Position numbers and translations under genes: made by a program
Assembly (NCBI RefSeq): GCF_021026095.1
Contig: NZ_JAJNCU010000001.1
Location: 434,001 to 498,000 of the forward strand
DNA length: 64,000 bases
Source of the DNA: Salinicoccus halitifaciens
GTDB lineage: Bacteria > Bacillota > Bacilli > Staphylococcales > Salinicoccaceae
Reading direction: 5' to 3'
In this document: positions 8,533 to 16,939 of the stretch, in pieces
Numbering within the stretch: the stretch's first letter is position 1
How the letters are laid out: the number at the start of each line of letters is the position of its first letter
The notes under the pieces: model-generated
Seen by the model: the letters and a program-made list of their open reading frames with translations, nothing else
What the model was told of the DNA's origin: nothing
Database searches by the model: none

Positions 8533-9342
8533 ATGAATTTTGCCGTAATCGGATCTCCGATCGAGCATACACTCTCACCCATGATCCATAATGCCAATTT
8601 CAGGGCGCTCGGTCTTGATGATACTTACCGGGCCCTGCACGTCACGCCGGGCGACCTCAAGTCCATCAGGGACATTGCAGAGCAGCATGAGCTTGACGGT
8701 TTCAATGTCACGATCCCCCATAAAGAAACAATCATGGAGCATCTTGATGATATAGACCCAAGGGCGCTTGAAGTCAATGCCGTCAACACCGTGATGGTCA
8801 GGGACGGGCGCCTTACCGGTTTCAACACGGACGTGACGGGGTATAAACAGGCCTACATTGAACGCTTCGGTGATACACCGAGGAATGTCCTCATCCTCGG
8901 CGGCGGCGGTGCCAGTAAGGCAGTATACCGTGCACATCGTGAGATAGGGGATGACATCACCATATATGCACGCCGTCCTGCAAGTTTTGAAACTTTCCAG
9001 GACCGGAATTTCACTGAAATATCCACTTTCGACAGTCTCGGGCATTTTGATGTGATCATCAATACGACGCCCGTCGGCCTGAAGAATGAAGATCTCTTTG
9101 ATATCATGAAGTTCCCGAAAAGTGCGGTCACGGAAGAGACGATAGGTGTAGATCTGATATATAATCCGTATAAAACACCGTTCCTTGAAGCTTTTCAAGA
9201 TGAAAAAGCGATGAACGGTCTTGCCATGCTGGTCAACCAGGGTCTGCATGCATTTGAAATATGGCATGACGATAAATATAAAGGCAATTACAAAGCCGTA
9301 TATGAAGAATTGAATAAAAAGTTCGGAGGTGAGATGAATTGA
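8533..9342 (+). CDS. aroE: Shikimate dehydrogenase
   Basis: 269 residues. NADPH-dependent reduction of 3-dehydroshikimate in aromatic amino acid synthesis. The N-terminal substrate domain has SPMIHN and NVTIPHK with the catalytic Lys, and NTDVTGY; the Rossmann domain has the GGGGASKAV nucleotide loop. It is embedded in the ribosome-assembly operon yqeH-aroE-yhbY, a conserved Firmicutes arrangement without obvious functional link. Confidence 0.97.
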   Translation: MNFAVIGSPIEHTLSPMIHNANFRALGLDDTYRALHVTPGDLKSIRDIAEQHELDGFNVTIPHKETIMEHLDDIDPRALEVNAVNTVMVRDGRLTGFNTDVTGYKQAYIERFGDTPRNVLILGGGGASKAVYRAHREIGDDITIYARRPASFETFQDRNFTEISTFDSLGHFDVIINTTPVGLKNEDLFDIMKFPKSAVTEETIGVDLIYNPYKTPFLEAFQDEKAMNGLAMLVNQGLHAFEIWHDDKYKGNYKAVYEELNKKFGGEMN

Positions 9343-9635
9343 CGACATTATCATCCAAAAATATAAAGCAGCTGAAAAAAGCTTCGCATCACCTGAATCC
9401 TATCTTCCAAGTGGGGAAAAACGGCGTGACTGATAATTTCATCGAGCAGATCGATGATGTGCTCGAAAAAAGGGAACTGCTCAAAATTTCTGTACTTCAG
9501 AACTGTCTTGAAGACAAGGAAGATATCGCAAAAACGGTCAGTGAGGCGACAAACAGCAACGTAGTGAGCATCATCGGCAACACGATCATCCTTTATCGGG
9601 AATCCAATACGAATAAGAAGATAGAACTGTCATGA
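9339..9635 (+). CDS. yhbY: YhbY/YqeI CRM-domain RNA-binding protein
   Basis: 98-residue single CRM domain protein that associates with pre-50S ribosomes. The family signature LNPIFQVGKNGVTDNF is at residues 18-33. The start is TTG 9339, overlapping the aroE stop by four bases with GGAGGTGA upstream; its own stop overlaps nadD. Translational coupling along this operon is very tight. Confidence 0.95.
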   Translation: MTTLSSKNIKQLKKASHHLNPIFQVGKNGVTDNFIEQIDDVLEKRELLKISVLQNCLEDKEDIAKTVSEATNSNVVSIIGNTIILYRESNTNKKIELS

Positions 9636-10207
9636 AGATAGGAATATTCGGCGGGACTTTCGATCCCATCCATATCGGCCATATCATCTCCGTCATGGAA
9701 GTGAAGCTGAAGTTCGGCCTCGATAAAGTCATCTTCATCCCCGCCCGGCAGTCGCCGCATAAGGAGACGGTGCCGTCGGCTGATGATGACCGGGTCACTA
9801 TGGTGGAGAAGGCGATAGCCGGGTATGGTGATTTCCATATGGACAGCGTGGAGCTTGACAGAAAAGGCGTGAGTTACACTTACGACACAGCCGTTTATTT
9901 AAAGGAGAAGTATCCCGGGGATGAACTTTTTTTCCTGATGGGGACGGATCAGTATCAAAGTTTTGAGAAATGGTACAGGTATGAAGACCTGCTTGAGATG
10001 ATGAAATTCATAGTGATGATGAGACACAGTGATGATATGGAAATCGCATCACCTTTCATCCGTGCGGACCAGCTGGTGGTGGAGGTTTCCTCCACCCTCA
10101 TCCGCAGGCGCATTGGAGAAGGTCTGCCATTCAGGCATTTCCTGCATGCATCGGTCTACGAATACATTAAGGAGAATGCACTATATGAAACACAAAGCAG
10201 CACTTAA
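9632..10207 (+). CDS. nadD: Nicotinate-nucleotide adenylyltransferase
   Basis: 191 residues. Makes deamido-NAD from NaMN and ATP, an essential NAD synthesis step. It shows the nucleotidyltransferase (T/H)xGH motif in GGTFDPIHIGHI and the C-terminal SSTLIRRRI (ISSTxxR) motif. It overlaps the next gene, yqeK, by 23 bases. Confidence 0.97.
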   Translation: MKIGIFGGTFDPIHIGHIISVMEVKLKFGLDKVIFIPARQSPHKETVPSADDDRVTMVEKAIAGYGDFHMDSVELDRKGVSYTYDTAVYLKEKYPGDELFFLMGTDQYQSFEKWYRYEDLLEMMKFIVMMRHSDDMEIASPFIRADQLVVEVSSTLIRRRIGEGLPFRHFLHASVYEYIKENALYETQSST

Positions 10208-10754
10208 GTTAATCGAAGATAAACTGCCGCAGAAAAGATATGATCACTCTGTAAGAGTTGCAGAGACCGCAAAGGAAATGGCCGGCATTTTTGGGGCGAA
10301 CAGAGATAAGTGCTATCTTGCCGGCATACTCCATGATTATTCCAAATATGATGATCTTGGGAGCATGTACCAATATGTGACGAAATACAATCTGGACCCG
10401 GCATTGCTCGCCTTCAATTCAGAGCTGCTGCACGGCCCGGTCGCCGCGACGATCATGCGTTTTGAACATGGCGTCAAAGACGAAGACATCTACTATGCGA
10501 TCGCAAACCATACTTCCGGCCGGCCGCAGATGCTGCTTGTGGAGAAGATCATTTATGTTGCGGACTACATCGAACCGGAAAGGGACCAGCCGGGTGTCGA
10601 AGAAATCAGGGAGCTCGTCTTTGAAGAAAAGAACCTGGATTTGGCAATATATGAAATTACCAGGATGACACTGAAACATCTGCTGAAAAAAAATCGGCCG
10701 ATTTATAATAGGACGATCGAATGTTACAACTATTATAATATGGTCAAGGAGTGA
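10185..10754 (+). CDS. yqeK: HD-domain hydrolase YqeK (Ap4A hydrolase family)
   Basis: 189-residue HD superfamily metal-dependent phosphohydrolase. Members of this family are described as symmetrical diadenosine tetraphosphate hydrolases in Gram-positives. HD motif residues are in HSVRV, LHDYSK and HTSGRP. ATG 10185 with AAGGAG upstream inside nadD is chosen over earlier starts in the same frame, which would only translate nadD antiframe sequence. Confidence 0.94.
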   Translation: MKHKAALKLIEDKLPQKRYDHSVRVAETAKEMAGIFGANRDKCYLAGILHDYSKYDDLGSMYQYVTKYNLDPALLAFNSELLHGPVAATIMRFEHGVKDEDIYYAIANHTSGRPQMLLVEKIIYVADYIEPERDQPGVEEIRELVFEEKNLDLAIYEITRMTLKHLLKKNRPIYNRTIECYNYYNMVKE

Positions 10755-10758
10755 AGGA

Positions 10759-11100
10759 ATGAATAGCGAAGCATTACTCGAATTGATGGTTGAAGCATGT
10801 GATAATAAGCGTGCTGAAGATATAATGACTTTTGACGTCAAAGAAACAAGTTCGGTGACAGACTATTATATCATCTGCCACGGGAATTCCGACCGCCAGG
10901 TCCAGGCAATCGCCGATGAGATAAAGGAGCAGGCCAAGGAAAATGATCTGGAACCGCTCGTTGAAGGCTACAGTGAGGGAAAGTGGATATTATGTGACCT
11001 GAACGACGTCATCGTCCATGTATTCCACAGGCCGGAGAGGGAATATTACAATCTGGAACGGTTGTTTAAAAACGGTGAGCATGTCGATGGCAGAATTTAA
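10759..11100 (+). CDS. rsfS: Ribosomal silencing factor RsfS
   Basis: 113 residues. Binds ribosomal protein uL14 and blocks subunit joining when nutrients are scarce. The DUF143 signature is clear: DVKETSSVTDYYIICHGNS and the conserved EGYSEGKWILCDLNDVIVHVFHRPEREYYNLERL-type C-terminus. It overlaps the following methyltransferase by 14 bases. Confidence 0.97.
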   Translation: MNSEALLELMVEACDNKRAEDIMTFDVKETSSVTDYYIICHGNSDRQVQAIADEIKEQAKENDLEPLVEGYSEGKWILCDLNDVIVHVFHRPEREYYNLERLFKNGEHVDGRI

Positions 11101-11821
11101 TCACAATGAGAGTGCCATCGGCCGCTTCTATAATGAACTCACATATGATATCCCTTATGATCTGTGGCTCGATATCATATCCCATTTCAAGGGGAAGGCG
11201 GGCTCGGTCCTGGATATCGGCTGCGGGACGGGCCGGCTGACAAGCCAGCTTGATTTCCAGACGAGATACGGGATGGACATATCCGAACCGATGCTTGAAA
11301 TCGCAAAGCGGGAAAATGAAGATATAAATTATTTCCAGGCGGATATGAGAGACTTCAATCTGGATATGACATTCGATATGGTCACTGCGACGGTGGACGT
11401 CCTGAATTACCTGGAGGATGAAGATGAATTCATCACCACACTGAAAAATGTGAATGATCATCTGAATGATGATGGTGTGTTCATCTTCGACATACACAGC
11501 AAATACAAGATGGAAAACGACTTCAATGATATGATCTACACGGACGACACTGAGCATATCACGTACATCTGGCACGCCCTTAAAGGAGAGGCCCCGCTGT
11601 CCGCAGTGCATGAAATGACATATTTCATCATAAATGATGAAGGCCTTTACCGACGGATGGATGAAACTTATATCCAGAGGACATATGAGCATAAGGATGT
11701 CATTAAAATGATCGAAAAAGCGGGTCTGTACCTGGATACTGCTTTCAGTGATTTCGATATAAACAACTCTGTGACCACGGTTTGTGACAGGATATTTTAT
11801 ATCGTCAAAAAGGCTTTGTGA
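11087..11821 (+). CDS. yqeM: SAM-dependent methyltransferase, YqeM family
   Basis: 244-residue class I methyltransferase with motif I LDIGCGTGRLT. Substrate unknown; the protein always follows rsfS in Bacillus and Staphylococcus, suggesting a ribosome or tRNA role, though this is only context. ATG 11087 (spacing seven bases from GGTGAG) is preferred to ATG 11081. The stop codon is inside the terminator hairpin that ends the yqeG operon. Confidence 0.9.
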   Translation: MAEFNHNESAIGRFYNELTYDIPYDLWLDIISHFKGKAGSVLDIGCGTGRLTSQLDFQTRYGMDISEPMLEIAKRENEDINYFQADMRDFNLDMTFDMVTATVDVLNYLEDEDEFITTLKNVNDHLNDDGVFIFDIHSKYKMENDFNDMIYTDDTEHITYIWHALKGEAPLSAVHEMTYFIINDEGLYRRMDETYIQRTYEHKDVIKMIEKAGLYLDTAFSDFDINNSVTTVCDRIFYIVKKAL

Positions 11822-11843
11822 CGAATAGTTGCAAAGTTTTTTT
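11814..11843 (+). terminator. Terminator at the end of the yqeG-yqeM operon
   Basis: Nine-pair hairpin (two G-U pairs) with loop GAATA, followed by seven T residues; the left arm contains the yqeM stop codon. Confidence 0.75.
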
Positions 11844-11883
11844 GAATTATTTTATTTATTTGAAGAAAAAATAAATCAAAAAC

Positions 11884-11937
11884 GGCATTTTCCTCCTAAT
11901 ATAGTAAAGGGCTTTTTTAAGGAGATGGGAAAATGCT
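11884..11937 (+). promoter_or_regulatory. Hairpin masking the comEA ribosome-binding site and start
   Basis: GCATTTTCC (11885-11893) is perfectly complementary to GGAAAATGC (11928-11936), which contains the comEA ATG, and the adjoining TCCT (11894-11897) pairs with AGGA (11920-11923) of the Shine-Dalgarno. In RNA this would hide both the ribosome-binding site and start codon. Seen directly in sequence; the regulatory role is inference. Confidence 0.55.
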
Positions 11938-12568
11938 TAAGGAATACTATGAGAAGTACAAAGAACACCTGACACTGGTCAGTGCAGGCACCGCCGGATT
12001 GATGACCGTCCTGTTCATCGCAAGTATATTCTTCGACGGAGGCGGTAAAGTCAGCGTCAATGAAACACTTGTATCTGAAGCTAGCGATGTGCATGAAGCG
12101 GAGGTGGCGGACACAGTCATTGAAACGGCCCCCACCCATGTCATGGTGGAAGTGAAGGGGGCTGTCAAAAATCCCGGTGTTTTTGAGGTGCCGCAGGATG
12201 CCAGGGTGACGAACGTTTTAAGCCTGGCCGTAGTGTCGGAGTCCGCCGACCTCATGACCGTCAACCAGTCCGAAAAGGTCAGGGATGAGATGGTGATCTA
12301 TGTGCCAGAGCAGGGGGAGATTGAAGACCCTCCGCTTCCCGGCGGAGAAAACATCCAGGGCATAGAGGCGGAAATACTCGTCAATATCAATACTGCAACT
12401 GCGGAGGAGCTCACTATCTTAAACGGCATCGGTGAGAAGAAGGCCCAGCTCATCGTGGAATACCGCGAACAAAACGGCTTGTTCATGGCCAAAGAGGATT
12501 TGATGAATATAACAGGCATCGGTGAAAAAACTTTTGACAGCCTGGAACCATATATTACAATAGAATAA
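11933..12568 (+). CDS. comEA: Competence DNA receptor ComEA
   Basis: 211 residues. Membrane-anchored receptor that binds double-stranded DNA during transformation. N-terminal transmembrane helix at about residues 17-37, an acidic linker, an SLBB domain (VEVKGAVKNPGVFEVPQDARV), then tandem helix-hairpin-helix DNA-binding motifs (NINTATAEELTILNGIGEKKA and MNITGIGEKTF). It is first of comEA-comEB-comEC. The gene has a good AAGGAG site that is buried in a predicted hairpin. Confidence 0.95.
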   Translation: MLKEYYEKYKEHLTLVSAGTAGLMTVLFIASIFFDGGGKVSVNETLVSEASDVHEAEVADTVIETAPTHVMVEVKGAVKNPGVFEVPQDARVTNVLSLAVVSESADLMTVNQSEKVRDEMVIYVPEQGEIEDPPLPGGENIQGIEAEILVNINTATAEELTILNGIGEKKAQLIVEYREQNGLFMAKEDLMNITGIGEKTFDSLEPYITIE

Positions 12569-12582
12569 AGGCGGGATGATGG

Positions 12583-13044
12583 ATGAGGATAGACTGGCAT
12601 GAATACTTTTTGGCGCAGAGCCATTTGCTCAGGCTCAGATCGACTTGTGAACGGCTGAAAGTCGGTGCTTTGATCGTTAAGGACAACAGGGTGATCGCAG
12701 GCGGCTACAACGGTTCCGTCTCGGGTGAGGCCCACTGCATCGATGTGGGCTGTTATATCGAGGGCGGACACTGCATACGGACGATACATGCTGAAATCAA
12801 CGCATTGCTCCAATGCTCGAAGTTCGGGGTCTCGACTGAAGGATCAAGTGTATACGTCACCCATTTCCCCTGTGTGCACTGCACGAAGTCGATGATACAG
12901 GCCGGGGTGAAGAACATATATTACGCGGAAGATTATAAAAATCACCCGTATGCTATCGAACTGCTTGAAAAGACCGGCGTCAATTATATAAAAATCGAAC
13001 TGGACCTGCAAAAAGTGGCCGGTTATTTTGAAAACTTCAGATGA
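12583..13044 (+). CDS. comEB: ComEB, deoxycytidylate deaminase family
   Basis: 153-residue zinc-dependent dCMP deaminase-like protein. The zinc motif is TIHAEINAL (HAE) and PCVHCTK (PCxxC), and an additional set of Cys/His residues (C, C and C around residues 51-62) is typical of dCMP deaminases. It is located in the comE operon as in Bacillus, where ComEB is not essential for DNA uptake. Its stop overlaps the comEC ATG. Confidence 0.95.
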   Translation: MRIDWHEYFLAQSHLLRLRSTCERLKVGALIVKDNRVIAGGYNGSVSGEAHCIDVGCYIEGGHCIRTIHAEINALLQCSKFGVSTEGSSVYVTHFPCVHCTKSMIQAGVKNIYYAEDYKNHPYAIELLEKTGVNYIKIELDLQKVAGYFENFR

Positions 13045-15281
13045 TTGCATTCTACATATTCCTGTCGTTCATAACCGGTTGCATAATCGTAAAAAGCCCA
13101 TTGCTGGGCTTATTTTTTTTGGTCATTTTAAGTATTTCATGTGCCAGGAGGCTTGGGCGCAGGCAAATCCTATGGTTCCTGCCTGTTGTCCTGCTGCCCA
13201 CTTCATTTTTAAATGGTGGCGGGCAGGAGGCGCCTCCGGCAGTAATTGAAGAAATCACGATCATCGATTATAAATATTACCGCGATGAGGTACACTATGT
13301 CGTATCGAGCGGCGGGGAGACGTATGAACTGTTCACGGAAAACCCCGTATTGGAATCGATCGGCACACATTGCACCGGCAGATTCGATATCGCAGCAGTC
13401 AGGGAGCAGAGGAATTTCCTGAAGCAGGACGATGCACTGCGCCTGACCGTGAATGACCTCAAAGGAAGGATATACCTGGAGACGCTTGAAGGAGAGCGCT
13501 GCATTGAGCAGGATAAGGATTTTGGGATGTGGCTTGCGCAGCTGAGGAACCTCTATATGCAGAAGGTGCTGGACTATACGGATCACAGTTATAAGTTTGA
13601 CCTCCTCACGCTCACGGTCGGTAATAAAAGTTATATCGAAAATGATTTCTTCGACTCATTGCAGAAACTCGGGATATACCATCTGTATGTCATCTCCGGT
13701 ACGCATGTCGCTTTCATCACGGCAGTGCTTTACTTCGCCTTCAGGAAAATGAGGATGACTTCAAGGACCGTGAAGGTGCTGCTCATCCTGTCGCTCGTCA
13801 TGTTCTACATGCTGAACATATTCAGCCCGAGCGTCTTCAGGTCCGTCTTCATGGCCGTCATGCTCATCCTCACTTCATTCTTCAGGAAGAAGCCGTACTT
13901 GACTGTAATATCACTCACCGCGCTGATACAGGTTGCATTCAACCCGTACATAGTGTTCCATGCAGGTTTCCAGCTGTCGTATATCACGACCTATTTCATC
14001 TTGCTGAGCCGGCCATTCCTGCATGGCAACACACCGATTGTGCAGCTCATCCAGATTACACTGATCGCCGAAGTGTCCACACTTCTGGTCATTCTGCTCC
14101 AGTTCAATGAAATCAGCATCAGCGGGATCGTCATGAATATGATGTTTGTGCCTTTATTTTCGATGGTCGTCTTCCCGATGGTGATTTTGTTCCAGTTCTT
14201 GCTTTTGCTGCCTTATGTGCCTGCAGTCGATTATTTGTATAATATGGTGTTTTCAGTCCTCCAGGAGGTGATATATTTCCTCGCCAATATCATAAGGCAC
14301 CGGTTTTCAATAAAAAATCTGATCGACCCGGTATATATTGCGATTGCCGGACTCAGCTACATGATGGCTGTGAACATCTGCAGATTGAAGTTCTTGAAGG
14401 CATGCCTGCAGGGCGGGATTTTCATGACGGTGATTTTCGCAGCCAATGCCCTGGACAGGGATGATTTCACATTCACCATGATAGATGTGGGCCAGGGGGA
14501 TGCTTTCCTGATAGAAGACCATATGAGCGGCGCCGCGGTCCTGATAGATACGGGCGGCGAGTTCACCTTCGGGGAGCGGGAGTCCATGCTTGCTGAAAGG
14601 ACTGTCCTGCCGTATCTGAAGGAGAGGGGCATCGATGACATCGATCTCTTGATACTCAGTCATATGGATATCGATCATGTGGGGGAAGTGGGGGATGTGC
14701 TGGATAAGAAAAATGTGAGGAACCTGCTCGTCAACATTGATGACCCGAAATATGAGGAGTGGTCGGAAGACTACATCCACGGTATGTACAACGGGAATAT
14801 ACTGAGGTCGGAAGATGTGAGGGACATTACAGCAGGGCATATTCATATTGAAAATCTGACACTCGAAAATGATTACCGGCCAGCCGATTCAAATGACACT
14901 TCAATCGTCCTGAAAGTGACGCTCGGCCATTATGATTTCCTGATGACAGGGGATGTCACTGAAGCGATGGAGAGAAGGCTTGCAGAGGCACATGGAAGCC
15001 TTGAAGCGGATATTTTGAAACTCGCACACCACGGCTCGGATACATCGAGCAGTGCAGAATTCCTGGAGCTCGTGAAACCGGATCATGTTCTGATTTCGGC
15101 CGGCGCAGGCAACCAGTACGGCCATCCGCACAAAGAAGTCCTTGAGAGGGTGGCGCATACCAATATTTTAAATACCGCAGAAGCCGGCATGGTACAATTG
15201 AATATCCGCGGGGAATCATTATGTTTCACGAGCCGGCTCGATGAATCACTGGATGGATGCATAAAAAAAAGAGCTGAATGA
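13041..15281 (+). CDS. comEC: DNA-uptake channel ComEC/Rec2
   Basis: 746-residue polytopic membrane protein that forms the channel for single-stranded DNA import. N-terminal membrane segments and DUF4131-like region, a central Competence domain (HLYVISGTHVAFITAVLYFAF and many helices, residues about 220-480), and a C-terminal metallo-beta-lactamase domain with LSHMDIDHVGE (HxDxDH), believed to degrade the non-transported strand. Full length and intact, so the DNA-uptake machinery appears functional at this locus. Confidence 0.95.
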   Translation: MIAFYIFLSFITGCIIVKSPLLGLFFLVILSISCARRLGRRQILWFLPVVLLPTSFLNGGGQEAPPAVIEEITIIDYKYYRDEVHYVVSSGGETYELFTENPVLESIGTHCTGRFDIAAVREQRNFLKQDDALRLTVNDLKGRIYLETLEGERCIEQDKDFGMWLAQLRNLYMQKVLDYTDHSYKFDLLTLTVGNKSYIENDFFDSLQKLGIYHLYVISGTHVAFITAVLYFAFRKMRMTSRTVKVLLILSLVMFYMLNIFSPSVFRSVFMAVMLILTSFFRKKPYLTVISLTALIQVAFNPYIVFHAGFQLSYITTYFILLSRPFLHGNTPIVQLIQITLIAEVSTLLVILLQFNEISISGIVMNMMFVPLFSMVVFPMVILFQFLLLLPYVPAVDYLYNMVFSVLQEVIYFLANIIRHRFSIKNLIDPVYIAIAGLSYMMAVNICRLKFLKACLQGGIFMTVIFAANALDRDDFTFTMIDVGQGDAFLIEDHMSGAAVLIDTGGEFTFGERESMLAERTVLPYLKERGIDDIDLLILSHMDIDHVGEVGDVLDKKNVRNLLVNIDDPKYEEWSEDYIHGMYNGNILRSEDVRDITAGHIHIENLTLENDYRPADSNDTSIVLKVTLGHYDFLMTGDVTEAMERRLAEAHGSLEADILKLAHHGSDTSSSAEFLELVKPDHVLISAGAGNQYGHPHKEVLERVAHTNILNTAEAGMVQLNIRGESLCFTSRLDESLDGCIKKRAE

Positions 15282-15288
15282 TCAGCTC
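15263..15288 (-). terminator. Minus-strand terminator for yqzM, overlapping the comEC stop
   Basis: GAGCTGA-ATGA-TCAGCTC hairpin with eight A residues on the left, which become a U8 tail for minus-strand RNA. There is no plus-strand T-run, so it serves yqzM and not comEC. Confidence 0.8.
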
Positions 15289-15305
15289 CCTTGATGATTA
15301 TGGTC

Positions 15306-15446
15306 TTACCACAGTCTGCCTACGATTTCGAATACGTGGGCGATGACGTAGATGACTGTAAGGCCGAGGAATCCGACAACAAAAGCCAAACCGGAGTCCA
15401 CAATGTCATTATTTTTTGATTGCACATTCTTTTCGAATTTATTCAT
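15306..15446 (-). CDS. yqzM: YqzM-like small membrane protein
   Basis: 46 residues, transcribed against its neighbours between comEC and holA. The sequence starts MNKFEKNVQSKNNDIVDSG and continues with one hydrophobic helix (residues about 21-41) ending VGRLW. This matches Bacillus YqzM in sequence and in its position between comEC and yqeN. The start is supported by AGGGGG upstream. Function unknown. It has its own terminator overlapping the comEC 3' end. Confidence 0.85.
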   Translation of the reverse strand: MNKFEKNVQSKNNDIVDSGLAFVVGFLGLTVIYVIAHVFEIVGRLW

Positions 15447-15539
15447 TGAGAAAACCCCCTAAACTATTCATCATCTATTATAGGATAATTTACGAATAAA
15501 AGCTATAATAGATTCATGATTTAATACGGAGTGAACGGA

Positions 15540-16502
15540 ATGAACCTTATACAAGTGATTTATGGAACGAATGCGATACGTATAGAAGAAGAGGCCGGGC
15601 AGCTTGCCAAGGAATATCTGGACGAAGTGGATGAATTCAGCCTGGTATCATTGAACTACAGGGAGACAAGCGTGGAAAGCATCATTGAAGAAGCACAGAC
15701 CCTCCCTTTCTTATCGGACAGGAAAGCGATCATCCTGAATGATGCATTTTTACTGACCGGAGCCAAGGTGAAAAGTGATGTTGAACATAATATGGATTTA
15801 TTTCTGGATTATATAAAGAACAAGAATGACGATACCCTTCTGATCTTCAAAGTGTTCAATGAGCAGCTGGATAAGCGGAAAAAGATCACCAAGCTCATCT
15901 TGAAAGAAGGCGCAGTGACAGAAGTGAAGGAAATGACGGAGCCTGAGATAAAGGATTTCATAAGAAGTCAGGTGGAAGACGAGGGCATGGATATCGACGA
16001 GCCGGCACTCGGCATGTTCCTCGAGAGGACGGGGATCAGCTATGGCAATGTCAGAAGCGAGCTCGAAAAGCTCCTGCTTTATGCTGAGGGGAGGATCACC
16101 GAGAGTGATGTTGCGGAAGTGGTGAGCATGAGCATGGAGCAGAACATATTCCAGCTGACCGAACACGTCCTAAACGGCCGTAAGGAAGCGGCAGTGCACC
16201 TGGTCAGGCAGCTCATCCTGCAGAAGAACGAACCGATCCAGCTGCTGCATCTGATCATCAGCCAGTTCAGGCTGCTGTACCAGGTCAAGCTGCTGGCAAA
16301 TGAAGGTTTTGCACAGGATTATATGGCGAAGCATCTTAAAGTGCATCCGTACAGGGTGAAGCTTGCACTGCGGGAAGCGAGGAAGCACAGGCAGGATAAG
16401 CTGGAGGAGAAGATGGTCATGTGCCGCAATATGGATTATAAATTCAAATCCAGCTACCTTGACCGTGAGACACTCTTTGAACTTTTCATAATGGAAATTT
16501 GA
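15540..16502 (+). CDS. holA: DNA polymerase III delta subunit
   Basis: 320 residues. Clamp-loader subunit that opens the beta sliding clamp. The AAA+-like N-terminal domain (YGTNAIRIEEEAG) and C-terminal collar domain (QFRLLYQVKLLA, HPYRVKLALREA) are recognisable, and the length is typical. ATG 15540 has GGAGTG at good spacing; a GTG at 15531 is within that site. A bidirectional terminator shared with rpsT follows. Confidence 0.94.
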   Translation: MNLIQVIYGTNAIRIEEEAGQLAKEYLDEVDEFSLVSLNYRETSVESIIEEAQTLPFLSDRKAIILNDAFLLTGAKVKSDVEHNMDLFLDYIKNKNDDTLLIFKVFNEQLDKRKKITKLILKEGAVTEVKEMTEPEIKDFIRSQVEDEGMDIDEPALGMFLERTGISYGNVRSELEKLLLYAEGRITESDVAEVVSMSMEQNIFQLTEHVLNGRKEAAVHLVRQLILQKNEPIQLLHLIISQFRLLYQVKLLANEGFAQDYMAKHLKVHPYRVKLALREARKHRQDKLEEKMVMCRNMDYKFKSSYLDRETLFELFIMEI

Positions 16503-16510
16503 GCATAAAA

Positions 16511-16536
16511 AAAACCTTCTTGTAAAAGAAGGTTTT
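16511..16536. terminator. Bidirectional terminator between holA and rpsT
   Basis: AAAACCTTCTT-GTAA-AAGAAGGTTTT: A-rich on the left and T-rich on the right, so it can end transcription from both converging genes. Confidence 0.9.
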
Positions 16537-16780
16537 ATTTAGCCATTAACTTTGATTTCATACGTGATGCTTTATTAGAATGAATTAAGTTTTTCTTGTT
16601 AGCTTTGTCCACCTGCTTGACAGCATATGAAACAAGCTCGTCAGTATTCCCGGCATTTTCGGATTTTGCAGTTTCCGCGCGTTTCACTGCAGTCCTCATG
16701 GCATTCTTTTGAGCAATGTTTGATTCTTCAGCTTTTTGACTTGATTTGACTCTTTTGATTGCTGATTTAATATTAGGCAT
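16535..16780 (-). CDS. rpsT: 30S ribosomal protein S20
   Basis: 81 residues, basic. Primary 16S rRNA-binding protein. It begins MPNIKSAIKRVKSSQKAEE and ends KASRMKSKLMAK, as in staphylococcal S20. The start at 16780 is supported by GGAGGTGA; upstream frame to 16858 is promoter and leader. Convergent with holA, divergent from lepA. Confidence 0.97.
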   Translation of the reverse strand: MPNIKSAIKRVKSSQKAEESNIAQKNAMRTAVKRAETAKSENAGNTDELVSYAVKQVDKANKKNLIHSNKASRMKSKLMAK

Positions 16781-16829
16781 AACGTCACCTCCACAATTTA
16801 GTTGTACAACTTTAATTGCAACAAGATGT

Positions 16830-16858
16830 ATTTTACCAAACAACCATGCAAGATGCAA
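16830..16858 (-). promoter_or_regulatory. rpsT promoter
   Basis: On the minus strand TTGCAT, a 17-base spacer and TAAAAT. The leader that follows contains the palindrome GTTGTACAAC (16801-16810). Confidence 0.75.
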
Positions 16859-16876
16859 TAACCAAGCCGAAATGAA

Positions 16877-16905
16877 TTGAAGAAAATGCGGAACATTGAT
16901 ATAAT
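16877..16905 (+). promoter_or_regulatory. lepA operon promoter
   Basis: TTGAAG, a 17-base spacer and TATAAT, with TGA giving an extended -10. Back to back with the rpsT promoter. Confidence 0.8.
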
Positions 16906-16939
16906 ATTGACATTCGATTGAACAGAAAGTTGGGTACTA

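Noticed and set aside
8575-9354. 259-codon open frame on the minus strand
   Set aside because: It is the antisense shadow of aroE, whose full set of motifs is on the plus strand; no ribosome-binding site or family match.
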